Below are positions 10,551 to 20,614 of a stretch of DNA of 26,668 bases, piece after piece. Below the pieces are notes generated by a model. It made no database searches and had not been told where the DNA came from. It saw nothing but the letters and a program-made list of their open reading frames with translations. The first letter of the stretch is position 1. Every line of letters begins with the position of its first letter. Position numbers and translations under genes: made by a program. This DNA is from Euprymna scolopes (lineage: Eukaryota; Mollusca; Cephalopoda; Sepiida; Sepiolidae): NCBI GenBank assembly GCA_024364805.1, contig CM044499.1:53469265-53495932 (forward strand). Reading direction: 5' to 3'.

Positions 10551-11575
10551 CTAAAGACCCCCACATTTTATTATACAACACTTTATTAAAATGTTTATAT
10601 AAAGAATGGGGATAGTTCCTTAAATCAATGGGGCATTAACCAAAAGGGAATGGGCAGGAACAGGGGGGTCGGTGGGCATTTTCTTTAACTATTCCCAATG
10701 CTAGGGTACAACTCACCATATTACCTCATTCACTCTCTGGCGCTAAACTATTTAAAATATCTCCTATATGACTGAAGGTTTTTCTAAATTGTATATTAAT
10801 ATTTTATCCAAATATTATCAGTATTGTTTTATTGCTAAGGACTACCCATTTTATATACACCACTTTATTAAAAAATACATATATAAAGAATGAGCGAGGG
10901 TCCTTATAAATGTGTCATGAAGACAAAAGGGAATGGGAGAGGATGGAGATCGGAGGTTTTACCTATTTCCTAAATTAGCTAAAACAACTTTTAATTTATC
11001 CCTTCCTTTAGGAAGCCTGAATTGCCATTCCCTTATTTGTTTATATTACAAACATCTTTTATTAAAATTACAAACAGGAAATATTAATTAAGGAAACAAT
11101 ATAAGGCACAAGGCCAAAAAGGGATTGGGTGGGTAAAATGGCTGTCAGGGGCCCGTACACTAGTATAATCCATAGTAATACCTCATTCACTGTGTGGACC
11201 AACTATTTGAATTATCCCCACATGAACAAACGTTTTTTTTCCACAATTTTTATATTTAATTATATCAAAATATTATCATTATTTTTTTGTTATTTCTAAG
11301 GACTCTCCCATTTTTTATACAACAATTTTTAAATAGTTTATGAAGAATGAGGTGTGGTCCTTGAAAACAATGTGGCACGCATCCAACATGGGGGAGAATG
11401 GAGGTCGAATCTGTCCTCTATGTCTATTTCCTAAGTAAGTTCATTACTCACCGTTATACTTAATTCACTCTTTGGGCTAAGCTATTAAAAATATCCCAAC
11501 ATTAACGAACGTTTTCCAAATTTTATATGTATATTACATCAAAATAGTATTAGTGTTAGTATTTTTAGATTGGAT
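10551..11575. repeat. Diverged tandem repeat with a unit near 280 bases
   Basis: A recurring front block (CTAAGGACT.CCCATTTTAT, then ACAAC..TTTATTAAA and AAAGAATG.G) starts at 10551, 10835 and 11296. A rear block (CATTCACT.T.TGGGCTAAACTATT, then AATATCCC and GAACG.TTTTCCAAATTTTATAT) lies at 10727, 11184 and 11462. Spacings of 284 and 278 bases define the unit. The middle interval is about 460 because part of an extra unit is fused in (11037-11180). Units also share GGGAATGGG..GG-type and GGTCCTT blocks. Divergence is high. The array may be a fragment of a satellite or internal repeats of an unknown element. It is noncoding in all frames. Confidence 0.75.
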
Positions 11576-11583
11576 AAATATGC

Positions 11584-11610
11584 TATAAATATGGATTCGC
11601 GTTAATCATT
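11584..11610 (+). promoter_or_regulatory. Possible TATA box and start site of the small ORF
   Basis: TATAAAT at 11584-11590 is followed after 24 bases by an initiator-like TCATTTT (11606-11612). About 40 bases of leader then precede the ATG at 11650. A very similar arrangement occurs at 9271-9306 without an ORF behind it. AT-rich DNA makes chance TATA boxes common. Confidence 0.3.
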
Positions 11611-11649
11611 TTCTGTTGTGAAAATTATTATTGAAACGCCAGACTCAAA

Positions 11650-11898
11650 ATGGCGACAGTAAATGCGACTACAAGTGATCTACCGTTATTACCAGACTCT
11701 AAAGAATTGGATTTGCAACTGCTTCTTACAATCAGTAGCATAGTGGCTGTCGTAATGGTGGTACTCTATGTCGTGGTACCTTTAAAATGTTGTTCCAGTT
11801 CTTCATCGAGCCACCCAAATGATATTGAATTTCGTGGCATTACTCCAGCGGAAATTTATCCAGACAGCGTTGTTATCATTCTTCCAGGAGCCGCTTGA
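11650..11898 (+). CDS. Small single-pass membrane protein, 82 residues, family unknown
   Basis: I do not recognise this protein, but it has the look of a real gene. The ATG sits in a good context (CTCAAAATGGCG) and the frame ends in two stops in a row (TGA TAA). The N-terminus (1-23) is short and acidic, with an N-A-T glycosylation sequon at residue 5. Residues 24-45 form one hydrophobic helix rich in Val, Leu and Ile. K46-C47-C48 follows directly, a usual site for cytoplasmic anchoring and palmitoylation. Six serines (49-54) and an acidic, Pro-containing tail finish the protein. Charge balance predicts N-out, C-in. G+C rises within the ORF, and the serine run uses all six serine codons once each, which argues for selection on protein sequence. 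It could be an intronless gene, a terminal exon or a retrocopy. No AATAAA is evident in the first 350 bases downstream. Function is unknown. Confidence 0.6.
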   Translation: MATVNATTSDLPLLPDSKELDLQLLLTISSIVAVVMVVLYVVVPLKCCSSSSSSHPNDIEFRGITPAEIYPDSVVIILPGAA

Positions 11899-13498
11899 TA
11901 AATTTTGTTCTTCATATTGCTAAAAAAAAATACGTAATGATTAACTACGGTTTCATCACTTTAGAAGGCTTTTGATGATTCCAGTATGTAAGATTAATCT
12001 GACTTTGATTCCGCCATAAACATTTACTTTAGAAGTTTTATATTCTATGTTCTTTTTGTTTAAATGCACACATGTTGAACTTGTTTTAAATGTTAAGGAA
12101 ATAGTTAAGCAATATATTGTCTAAAAGTCAGTTCACTTTAATTATACTCTCGATTTAACGTCCATTGTTTGAGGTCTTTCAGGTTTTACTGCATCATGTG
12201 GTTGATATATCTTATATCCCACTAGAATAACAAAAATGCAATGACATAAATACAGTTTAAGGTTTTCTGATTTCTCCATTGAATAAGCTAGTTCTAATGA
12301 ATATGGTAGTTATATCGTTGTTAAAACCACCTAAAACTAGTCGAAATGCACTCTCATTTACAGTTCAAAAGCTGTTTTAAACGTTCATAACGAACTGATT
12401 ACAAAGTATTCTTTGTTTTTATAAACGTTACTAATCGCGATTATATAACGATAAGTCGATCTGCTTAAACAGATGGATGTTTGTTTGAGACTTGGTATTT
12501 AAAATGTTTTCCCAAAACTCATTGATGGGTTAAGATAACTTTCTAACCCTAATATTTTAAGCTTTTTTAAACTAATGTATAGTCTTTAACGCGATAAAGT
12601 CCAGTGTAGCAATACATCTATACTCATACGATTTTATTTGTGACTACTTAACCAAATATTTAAACACGTTACCTTGTAAATGCTTATAAAGTCTGGTTTT
12701 AACCTGTTTTTTATCAACTCTAACATTCAATATTATAAAGAATATTGTGCATAGCCTCAAAGCATACTATAATTGAATTTAAAAAAATTAAGGTTGTAAA
12801 CCTTCTATATATAAAGGAACGTGGCCCCGTATAGTTTTTTTTTTTTTTTTCGTGTATTCATCAAAGCAAACGTTACTTTGAAACCCGTTTTTATTTAAAT
12901 GTTAAATGATTGTCTTTCAGAAAAAGTTAAACTGAACTTCCACACAAACGTCACTCATGAATTAAAATATAACTTATTCTGAATGGCATTTTGTCAGTTG
13001 TTTAATTTTCTAATAGATGATAGTAAAAATTGTAACGTTAGATGGTAAGGCACACAATATTTATTTTGATGTTCATTTTGTCATTTCGGCTGTTTGGTAT
13101 TTGACTTTTTATTAGAAAACATTTTCTGATTTCATTAAAAAAAGACTATTAAACTTGAAGATTTATCTAATTTTATTTATCGACATGTTCAAAACACAAA
13201 TCTGTACGAAAAACAAACCATTGTCGTAGAGATTATTATAGTAAGAACCGCTGTGCACACAGGCGTGTATATTCTGTTTGTATCTGCCGTTGGACACTGA
13301 AATTTTACAAATATTATTTGTTTCACATAATTTTGATATTTGAACCTTTTTATAATTCAATTAAAACAGTATAAATGTGTCTACGCTAAAAAAATGTACT
13401 TATTCGGATTTTACAAAAGGACATTTCATAGCAAACATAAATACATGTAAATGATAGCTTTTTTATTAAAATGAAATTAATATTTCGGCCGACACTTA
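11899..13498. other. Long AT-rich stretch without recognisable genes
   Basis: No coding frame, RNA gene or repeat family was seen. A run of about 17 T lies near 12834-12850, directly after a short GC block (GGAACGTGGCCCCGTATAG). An open frame at 13163-13360 on the minus strand has no coding character. Confidence 0.45.
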
Positions 13499-13500
13499 TC

Positions 13501-13528
13501 TTTTTTTTTTTTTTTTTTTTTTTTTTTT
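13501..13528. repeat. Poly-T run, 28 bases
   Basis: This homopolymer lies 17 bases before the left inverted end of the MITE-like element. It could be a retroposon poly(A) tail in minus orientation, but no retroposed body was recognised. Confidence 0.9.
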
Positions 13529-13545
13529 CTAAAAATTAGGGGCTA

Positions 13546-13703
13546 ATGCAGAGAGTGATCCGCTGTTTTTAAATCATATTTCTAAATTAAGTTATTTTTT
13601 TATTCAATTATAAGGTTAAAGTACAGAATAAGAACAAAACACCATCCCCATGTAAAGAAAGTGTTTCAAATAATGTTATTTCAGCACGGATCACTCTCTG
13701 CAT
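13546..13703. mobile_element. MITE-like element with perfect 17-base terminal inverted repeats
   Basis: ATGCAGAGAGTGATCCG at 13546-13562 is the exact reverse complement of CGGATCACTCTCTGCAT at 13687-13703. Pairing continues imperfectly inward (CTG on both sides). The 124 bases between are AT-rich and noncoding. Size (158 bases), inverted ends and lack of coding content fit a miniature inverted-repeat transposable element, which would be moved in trans by a DNA transposase. No clear target-site duplication was found, so the true ends may lie a few bases further out and the superfamily is not assigned. Confidence 0.65.
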
Positions 13704-14383
13704 GAGTACCGAAAATTAAGTATCTAAAGTAGACGTTTACAGTTTTTAAATATTCGTTTTTTTTGTTTTAATGTCGGAGACGATTCATTCATTCTTGATA
13801 TGAACATAAATGTATCCATACTCGCATTACTATTAAACACAAAGTGCAGTTAATTAAAAGATGATATCGAAGTCTGTAACAATTATCACGTACTACCACA
13901 TCAGATGTAATATTTTGTCTTAGTTTTGTTAGTTGAAATTTCTCCGTTTACTCGCCTACTTTACCTAGAAATTTGACATTATTCGGCTTAACACCCCGAT
14001 GCAGATGTTTGTATCTGACATCTGTAGAAATATAATACAATGGTTTGCTCTGATATAAGTTTAAAACTATCTTTTTAAATCATGCATTCGTACGTATTTT
14101 GGCCTAGGAGCAAATCACACACTGTTTCGAAAGTTGAAGGTTAATATTCCCGATATTACCATTTTTATCATGTCATGAAAAGACATCCGTCGTTTTTATG
14201 GTTACATCCCCCCCATTTTAATATCAAGTAACACTCTATATCTTACCATGCTAGAATCAATCATTTAAAATAGTTTCTGGACTTCATATACACAATGATA
14301 TATCTTTAGTGTTTATTACATATTTCCGTTTTTTTTTTTTTTTTACCTGAAAATAGTATTCCTAGCATTACTGTATGACTATC
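13704..14383. other. AT-rich DNA with two small palindromes
   Basis: Nothing coding was seen. CAGATGT and ACATCTG are inverted around a 9-base loop at 14002-14024. ACTGTATGA and TCATACAGT are inverted around a 3-base loop at 14370-14390. A run of about 14 T lies near 14330-14344. Confidence 0.45.
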
Positions 14384-14775
14384 ATACAGTTCTGTTAATG
14401 TTTCGATGTAAAAAATAATGGAATTTGTTAAACAATAATTCTAAATTCATCACATTCGGATAAAAAGGAAATAAATTAAATTCAGAATTTAATTCTATAT
14501 AATAACATTCTATGGCGATTTTTATGTTCGTAAGTAGCATATTGCGCCCAACTCCATTTCTAAAGAAAATGAATTGTCCACTCCATGTCGATGCAATCTA
14601 ATTATATAACAAGACTCCACTGTCGTTTGGAATGTGAAATTCAAACAAGTTAAAATGGTCTGAAGTCTCGAGACTATAATAACCTGGAACAATACTATCG
14701 GGAGGTTCACCTCGGCACGGATGTCTGGAGGTAAACATCGCAACCTCATGAATATTTTCAAGACAGAAAGCTATA
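14384..14775 (-). other. Mostly open reading stretch of unknown origin
   Basis: On the minus strand about 125 codons are open apart from one in-frame stop, which is unusual for DNA this AT-rich. The stretch begins just after an acceptor-like site (T-rich tract, then TATAG, near 14773). The peptide has ordinary composition, for example EVAMFTSRHPCRGEPPDS and FNLFEFHIPNDSG in the first half and WSGQFIFFRNGVGR in the second. No family was recognised. A second frame on the same strand is also open for 79 codons, so part of the openness may reflect local composition. It could be an exon relic, an element fragment or chance. Confidence 0.3.
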
Positions 14776-15465
14776 ATAAAATATATTCGATAAAATAATA
14801 CTTAGATAAGTATGTTACAGCGTGAATAAAGGAGTCCTAAAAACTATCCAGATGTATGAATTCACACTTAATACCCATACATGCAATGATTAGTTTGTTT
14901 TATTTTACCATGACTTCCAATGATTCTAAAACGAATGTTTCATTAATTTATTATATGATTCGAGTTGTTGTCGATTGAGGACACGATTAGCAAATGGTGT
15001 CGTAAATTGTTTAAGAATCTACACTGTTCACTTTGAAATCGTCGATAAGTGAACGAAAGTAAAGCAGAAGACCTGGTGCCCAACACGATGCACAATATCT
15101 GCTCCTTAGTAAAATAGATATCAATTACTGGTGATACTGCTATAGATCGTCATTACCGTAAGAAAGGGGCATGTTGGTGTATTCAGCGCTCGTTACTTAA
15201 GCGTCCATTTGCCATACAAATAAGCAAAATACTCGATGGGATATTCTTTACATTCAAATTAAGGTATTTTAAAACATCAATATTAATGCATTTTACAGGC
15301 CAAAAGCTGCTATTACAGTGGCAATTCTTATAGTTTTCTTTCCAGTATGGGTTGATACATTAATTGTCTAATATTTCCGTTTTTATTAAAACTGATAGTG
15401 AATATCTCTACCGAGTTAATTCACATATTTTATGCGTGCACACTGTAAATATTGTAGAATTTTTA
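14776..15465. other. Unannotated DNA
   Basis: Slightly GC-richer patches occur at 15050-15200, but no coding frame, RNA fold or repeat was recognised. Confidence 0.4.
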
Positions 15466-15559
15466 TTTTCCACCTCCTTCTTTTCTTTTCTCTCCCTCCC
15501 CTTCTTTACCCCCCGTTTCTTTGTGTATCTTGTGCTGCTACTGCTTCTAATATCACGTG

Positions 15560-15674
15560 TTAAATGCGTGCCTTTCGATTGCTAAAAGTTGTGTTCGCCA
15601 TTTTGTTGGTAGTTTTGAACACGAGAAAGAAGTCGGCTCGCTATCTCGCGTCAAGAGAAAATACGTTAAAAATC
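15560..15674 (+). other. Candidate first exon with splice donor
   Basis: A pyrimidine-rich block (15466-15545) and a CACGTG E-box (about 15554-15559) precede a GC-richer stretch. From the ATG at 15564 it encodes a basic, hydrophobic N-terminus (MRAFRLLKVVFAILLVVL) that resembles a signal peptide or anchor. The stretch meets a consensus splice donor, AATC|GTAAGT, at 15674/15675. Read the other way, the same block holds a CAAAATGGCG motif, so an antisense start site is also possible. No downstream exon was identified. This is a hypothesis only. Confidence 0.25.
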
Positions 15675-16709
15675 GTAAGTTTCAACAAGAAAAACCAGTG
15701 GTTTGGTTTCTTTTTCTTCAATCGCAATTCGTCAAAGAAGGCGACACAGAATTAGTCAGAAAAGATTGTTTAAACAATCAGTTGTAAACGAAATTAAAAC
15801 GACCTCTTTACCGAGACGAAAGAACTATTTTAAGGCCTAGAACTGGTCTTGTAAAAAAAAAAGAATACTAACTCCAGTGAAGCGTTATAATTCGCGTTAA
15901 AAGGAGCCAAGAAATCTATAGAAATACATTACACCACATATTTGGATTATTTTCTTGGATTACAGAACCAAGAGGGTTTAAATTTTCTCGAATGAGAAAA
16001 TTTAAGTGAATGGCGCAAGGGAGGTAATTTACATATACCCTCTTATAAAAATATTAAGTGTAGACGTGTTTTATTTAAGTTCTTTGACACGCAGAAAGCC
16101 CTGACTACAGCTATATTCTTACCCCTACTATCCCTTACAATAGTGTTAATGGAGTTCTTTTAGAACCGCCAAAGGGACAAATTTAGCAGATTGGTGAACA
16201 TAAAACCGACTATATCTTTTTATATTTATACTATATGTATTTTTGTTAAAATGAATATTATAGAATTTAAAGTTTACTTTATGGTAACTCTTCTATATAA
16301 AATATGAAAAGGTTTTTATCATCGCCGTAGTTGGAACAAAGATACACATTTACAATAATATATTTGCAATGTGTTAAGGAAAACAGATGAAACATAGCTA
16401 GCAAAATGATACTCGAACATGAAAAATAATTGATTTTTTTTTTTTAACATTAGCGTCCAATAAAAGTTGTAATTATAGTTAATGATAATTCTAATTATTA
16501 TAATTCAACGGATCGCAAGTCATGGGTATTCCAACAGTTTAATCCGAAAAAACCTTGTTGAAGCTGTACAGAAACTATTGGGAATATTTTATAAAACCAA
16601 AAAATGTTTTTAATTATCGAGCGAGTTTAATGTATTCTTTTTTTCTTTTTTCTTTTTTTTTTAGATTTTAGGAAAATGTTCTGCCTAAACAGAAATCTGT
16701 TTTAAAAAA
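15675..16709. other. AT-rich DNA with a perfect hairpin
   Basis: No coding signal was seen. TTAAATTTTCTC (15978-15989) and GAGAAAATTTAA (15994-16005) form a perfect 12-base stem around a GAAT loop. T-rich tracts lie at 16436-16446 and 16637-16662. Confidence 0.45.
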
Positions 16710-16714
16710 TGCTT

Positions 16715-17151
16715 TTTTTATTCCCTATTATCTAAGAAGGATTTAATTATGTTAAGTATTCTACCAGTGATACCGTATAATCTAATTTTCCTGAGGAGGC
16801 CCTCATGCAATACACTGTCAAAAGCCTTAGATATATCTAGAGCTACCGCTCGGCCCTCCTCCGCGTTGTCCAGTGAATGGTATATACGTTAGGAGATTAG
16901 TTAGGATGTATGCTGTGGAACGGGCTTGTCTAAATCCATATTGTTGGTCAGGCAGAAGTTTAGCATCTGTAAGGTAATGGAATAGAGCATGGTTAATTAA
17001 TGTTTCAAATATTTTGGCAAAAAGTGGGAGAAGACTAATGGGGCGATAATTTAATGGATCAGTTCTTTCGCCAGAATTCTTGAATATTGGTACCACTGAA
17101 GCAGTTTTCCAACAGACCGGAAAGCAAGATTCATTAAGGCATTTGCTGTTG
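16715..17151 (-). mobile_element. LINE copy A: internal reverse-transcriptase fragment (CR1/Jockey-type)
   Basis: This piece aligns base by base with copy C at about 22062-22482. Its open part (16827-17096) reads VPIFKNSGERTDPLNYRPIS, then LLPLFAKIFE, LPDQQYGFR and STAYIL, which are the N-terminal RT blocks of CR1/Jockey-type non-LTR retrotransposons. The reading then passes toward the Asp-containing motif A region (KAFD-type) at lower coordinates. Both ends are missing: no endonuclease, no catalytic YADD/FADD block and no 3' tail. Loss of the 3' end is not what simple 5' truncation gives, so a later deletion or rearrangement is implied. It lies in the same orientation as copies B and C. Confidence 0.88.
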
Positions 17152-17153
17152 CA

Positions 17154-17268
17154 CTAATAATAATATGCACTAATAAAGACGTAAAACTTGTAATATTAAT
17201 AAATTTTGCCCTAATAATAATATGCACTAATAAAAACGTAAAGACTTGTAATATTAATACATTTTGCC
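17154..17268. repeat. Two tandem copies of a 57-58 base unit
   Basis: Unit 1 (17154-17210) and unit 2 (17211-17268) both run from CTAATAATAATATGCACTAA to (A/C)ATTTTGCC and differ at only a few positions. The array begins exactly where LINE copy A stops, so it may mark a repair or replication-slippage junction. Confidence 0.9.
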
Positions 17269-17524
17269 ATTATAAAAGCAATTATTATTTTGATTTTATT
17301 TTTTGACGAACAAAAAAGATTGAATACAAACATTCGAGAAAAAATGCAAAATTATTTAATACTTTTTAATTTTGCAAATCAATTTTGAAAAAAAAAACGA
17401 TTAATTAGTGTATGATTTAAACTTATTTTAATTTTACAAATATAAGCAAATTATTGCCACTGCCTTGTGGGTTCAAATCACAATACAAATCAGTTAATTA
17501 TTACTAGTCAGTGGTTTTATTCAA
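17269..17524. other. AT-rich spacer between LINE copies A and B
   Basis: Mostly A/T low complexity. GTGGGTTCAAATCAC near 17467-17481 resembles a Pol III B box and could be a SINE trace, but no A box accompanies it. Confidence 0.4.
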
Positions 17525-19410
17525 TTTTCACCCAGAACAAGGCACAGTGCCACTTTAAATAGGGGACTACTATCGGTGACAGAAGTTGCAGGGTTATAAT
17601 GAAGGGAGATATGTAGCAAGATATCTGTTCACATTACACATGAACCTTTGCATATCAGTACAGTTGAAATAGCTGACTCCCGAAGAATGTTCCAAAGTCT
17701 AGCAGTTCTGTGGAAGAACGATTGGAGTACAAAGATTTTTTACACCTAGCGAGTTCTATTTTGAAGCTGCTTGTCGGGTTTGTCGGGGCTATTCACATCG
17801 AGGGGGTGCAAGTGCTTGTAGTTCGTCAGAGCGTCCACCATTTAAGTACTTGTAGAACAGGCAGAGGGATGCAACGTGTCATTGATAAGACAGAGGCCGA
17901 AGCCTAGACTACAGTTCAGGACCTATCAGGTTGGGATCTCTCTTTTGAACTCTGCCCAGCATGCGAGACACGTAGCAGATGCGCCAGCCCAAATGTGACA
18001 GTTGTCCTCCACACATGGGCGACTGGTGGCTTTATAGAGGTACAGGATACTTTCAGGCGTTACTAGAGCCCACCTTCTTCACAGCAGTGTTGGCAATGCT
18101 CTTAATGTATATATTCTAGTTCATGTTACATGTAAACGTAGGCCGAGGAGTTTAAACGAAGTACTTTCGGTTAATGTGTTCTTGTGCATTGCTATTGGTG
18201 GTAGAGACTGATTCTTCTTAATTATTGAAGCAAACAAGCTTAGTCATGGCAGCATTGAATGTGACCATCCAGTTTAGTCCTCATTCCAATACAGATTGGA
18301 GGACACCATCTAGTATATCTACCATTTTCTTAGATATGTGTTCATTTGTTTTCCTCTCGTACCTGTTACATAAAGTGGTGTCATCAACAAATATACCTAT
18401 TTCTGAAACAATTTTTTTGAGGTAAAAAATATATCATTTATTTTAGTCCTCATTCCACTACAGATTGGAGGACACCATCTAGTGTTTCTGCCATTTTCTT
18501 AGATATGTGTTCATTTGTTTTCCTTTCGTACCTGTTATAGAAAGTGGTGTCATCAACAAATATACCTATTTCCGAAACCATTTTTTTTAGGTCATTTATG
18601 AATATCAGGAATAATAAAGGTCCAAGGATACACCCCTCAGGTGCTCCCACATTTATATCATAGTGTTTAGGTGCACGACCCTCGAAGACAACTTGGAGTT
18701 TTCTCTTTCTTAAGAAGGATTTAGTAACATTATGTATTCTTCAAGTGATACCGTATGATCTAATTTTCCTTAGATCATCGTGCCATACCCTGTACAAAGC
18801 CTTAAATATATCGACGGCTACCGCTCTACCCTACCCTGTTTTGTACACTGATGGGTATATACGTTCATTGATTAAAGATAGGACATTGCTGTAAAACAGA
18901 TTTGCCTAAATCCATATTGATTGTCAGTTATGAGTTACGCAGCTGTGAGGTGATGGACCAGAGCTTGATTAATTAAGGACTCAAATATGTTGGCGAAAAG
19001 CGGGAGAAGGCTAATGGGGCGATAATTTAATGGGTCAGTTCTTTCGCCAGAATTCTTGAAAACTGGTACAACAGAAGCGGTTTTTTAGAAGTAAGGAAAT
19101 AAGAATTCGTTTAGGAATTTGTTTGAAAATTTGGAGAGAACTGAAGCAACCTCAGCTGAGCATTTGTTTCAATAGCAAACTCGATATGGGGTGATTTTCA
19201 AATAATCTAGTGTTGCCGTGCAAACAACCGCATGATTGATAGTGCGGGAATCGTTGACTGACCATTATTTACTACACTGTTGTAGATGCACTGGTTCCTA
19301 ATCACTTTGCCTCAATGCGATTTCTGGTGGTTTAAGTGTATTCTCTTTTAGCTGTCGCTATTTCTCTGTTAAAATTAGTTCTAGCTCCTATATATTTCTT
19401 TAGTATGTTT
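17525..19410 (-). mobile_element. LINE copy B: 5'-truncated CR1/Jockey-type element
   Basis: The same family as copy C, aligning with it from the 3' end (GGGTGAAAATTGAATAAAA, about 17520-17537) up to about 19410, which corresponds to copy C 22934. The endonuclease is absent. An open RT segment at 18450-18650 reads GAPEGCILGPLLFLIFINDL, then IGIFVDDTTFY, so both catalytic Asp of the (F/Y)xDD box are kept. The C-terminal domain region (17580-18270) is present but broken. A 169-base stretch around the catalytic box is tandemly duplicated (18273-18610). Small deletions relative to copy C occur between 19140 and 19260. The AATAAA-type tail fits end-primed reverse transcription. The copy is inactive, and it is more decayed than C in its C-terminal region. 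Confidence 0.88.
18273..18610. repeat. 169-base tandem duplication inside LINE copy B
   Basis: TTTAGTCCTCATTCCA(A/C)TACAG begins at 18273 and again at 18442. The two units (18273-18441 and 18442-18610) stay similar throughout and both include the FVDD catalytic region. They join at a TCATTTA-type microhomology. Copy C has a single unit, so the duplication happened after or during this insertion. Moderate divergence between units shows it is not recent. Confidence 0.9.
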
Positions 19411-20559
19411 TATGGATCCTTAATAAGTAAAAGTACTACCTAATTTTACTTCTTGCAACATGACACTTAAATTGACAATAATTAATGTTATTTCATCTTT
19501 AACGTCGCAATATTTTACGTGCGTGAAAAAACTTATTAAACAAAATTACTAGAAGTCTATTTTTCTAAAAGATAAGATAAATACTTAAGAGTTAAAACAT
19601 TTAATTTGAAAAGGAAACATTAAATAAGTGGATGATCCTTAATCCAGGGAGTTTCGAAGAAATACTTTCCTTCTCCTCAGAGGGTAGGATTTAGCAAAAT
19701 GCAGGATCGGATTTTGCTTGCAAAAGTATTTGATGAAACTACGAGTAAGTCAAAATTCTTACTTGATAACAAAAAGTGGAGCAGAGGGAATAGTGTGAAG
19801 AAAAACGTGATTTCACGTGAATGGATAATCTGGTGAAAGGTAAAGTATCCAATTGCGATAAAATCCAAAAAGGCAAATCAAAGAAGCTAAATTTCCATTC
19901 GCACAAGTAAAATCCAAGGGAATCACTTAATTGGAAGATGGTCCAAAATATTCCAAAAGGCAGAAATCCCTGGAATAATTCACAAATAGGTGCAAGGAAA
20001 TGGGGAAATAATTCCAATAATATTATTAAAAGAAAGATAAGATATGCGTTATACTCGGCGGCCGAGGCAAGGCATAATTAAGAAAAATGAGTGAAGAATA
20101 AGACGAGAGAAAAATAAGTGAAGAAGAAAAGAAAAAAACATTGAATGGTGATTGGCTTTTCTATTTTAAATTTAATTCAATGTCAAAATGACTCAGACAA
20201 GATGGCGTTAAAAGGCTCAAAAATATAGATGAAAAAGAGGTAAACTGAAACGTACAAGTTATTACTCAATAAAATATCAGCAGGAGCTATTAAAAGACAC
20301 CAAATGAAAAAAGAAAAATTTAAGGGGAGAGGATGGCCGGCGTCAGCAAATTCCGAATAAAGCAAGTAAGTATGTAACTAAATGCATATAGTAAAATATA
20401 AGTAAATATATATACAGAATATGAATGTTTCGGAGGATTTATATCTTTGATAGATGGGAATATCTAAACACCAAAACGGAAATTGCAGATAAAAAACTGG
20501 CCAAACAAAGAAGGAATAACGAATTAAGATAAAGGATTATTAAGTAATAAATTAATAAG
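19411..20559. other. Purine-rich region beyond the Penelope-like fragment
   Basis: The + strand is A/G-rich. Near 19690-19830 it is open for about 50 codons (from MQDRILLAKVFDETTS), with no family match. The C-terminal endonuclease expected for the Penelope-like element should lie in this direction on the minus strand, but I could not see a GIY-YIG motif. A GC palindrome (CTCGGC/GCCGAG) sits at 20054-20066 and an 8-base inverted pair (CATTGAAT/ATTCAATG) at 20139-20182. Confidence 0.35.
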
Positions 20560-20574
20560 AAATGTTATTCTCAA

Positions 20575-20614
<40 letters not shown>

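Noticed and set aside
19739-20017. A 92-codon minus-strand frame rich in Phe, Leu and Ser
   Set aside because: It is antisense to purine-rich DNA, so its hydrophobic look comes from base composition. No GIY-YIG or other domain is visible.
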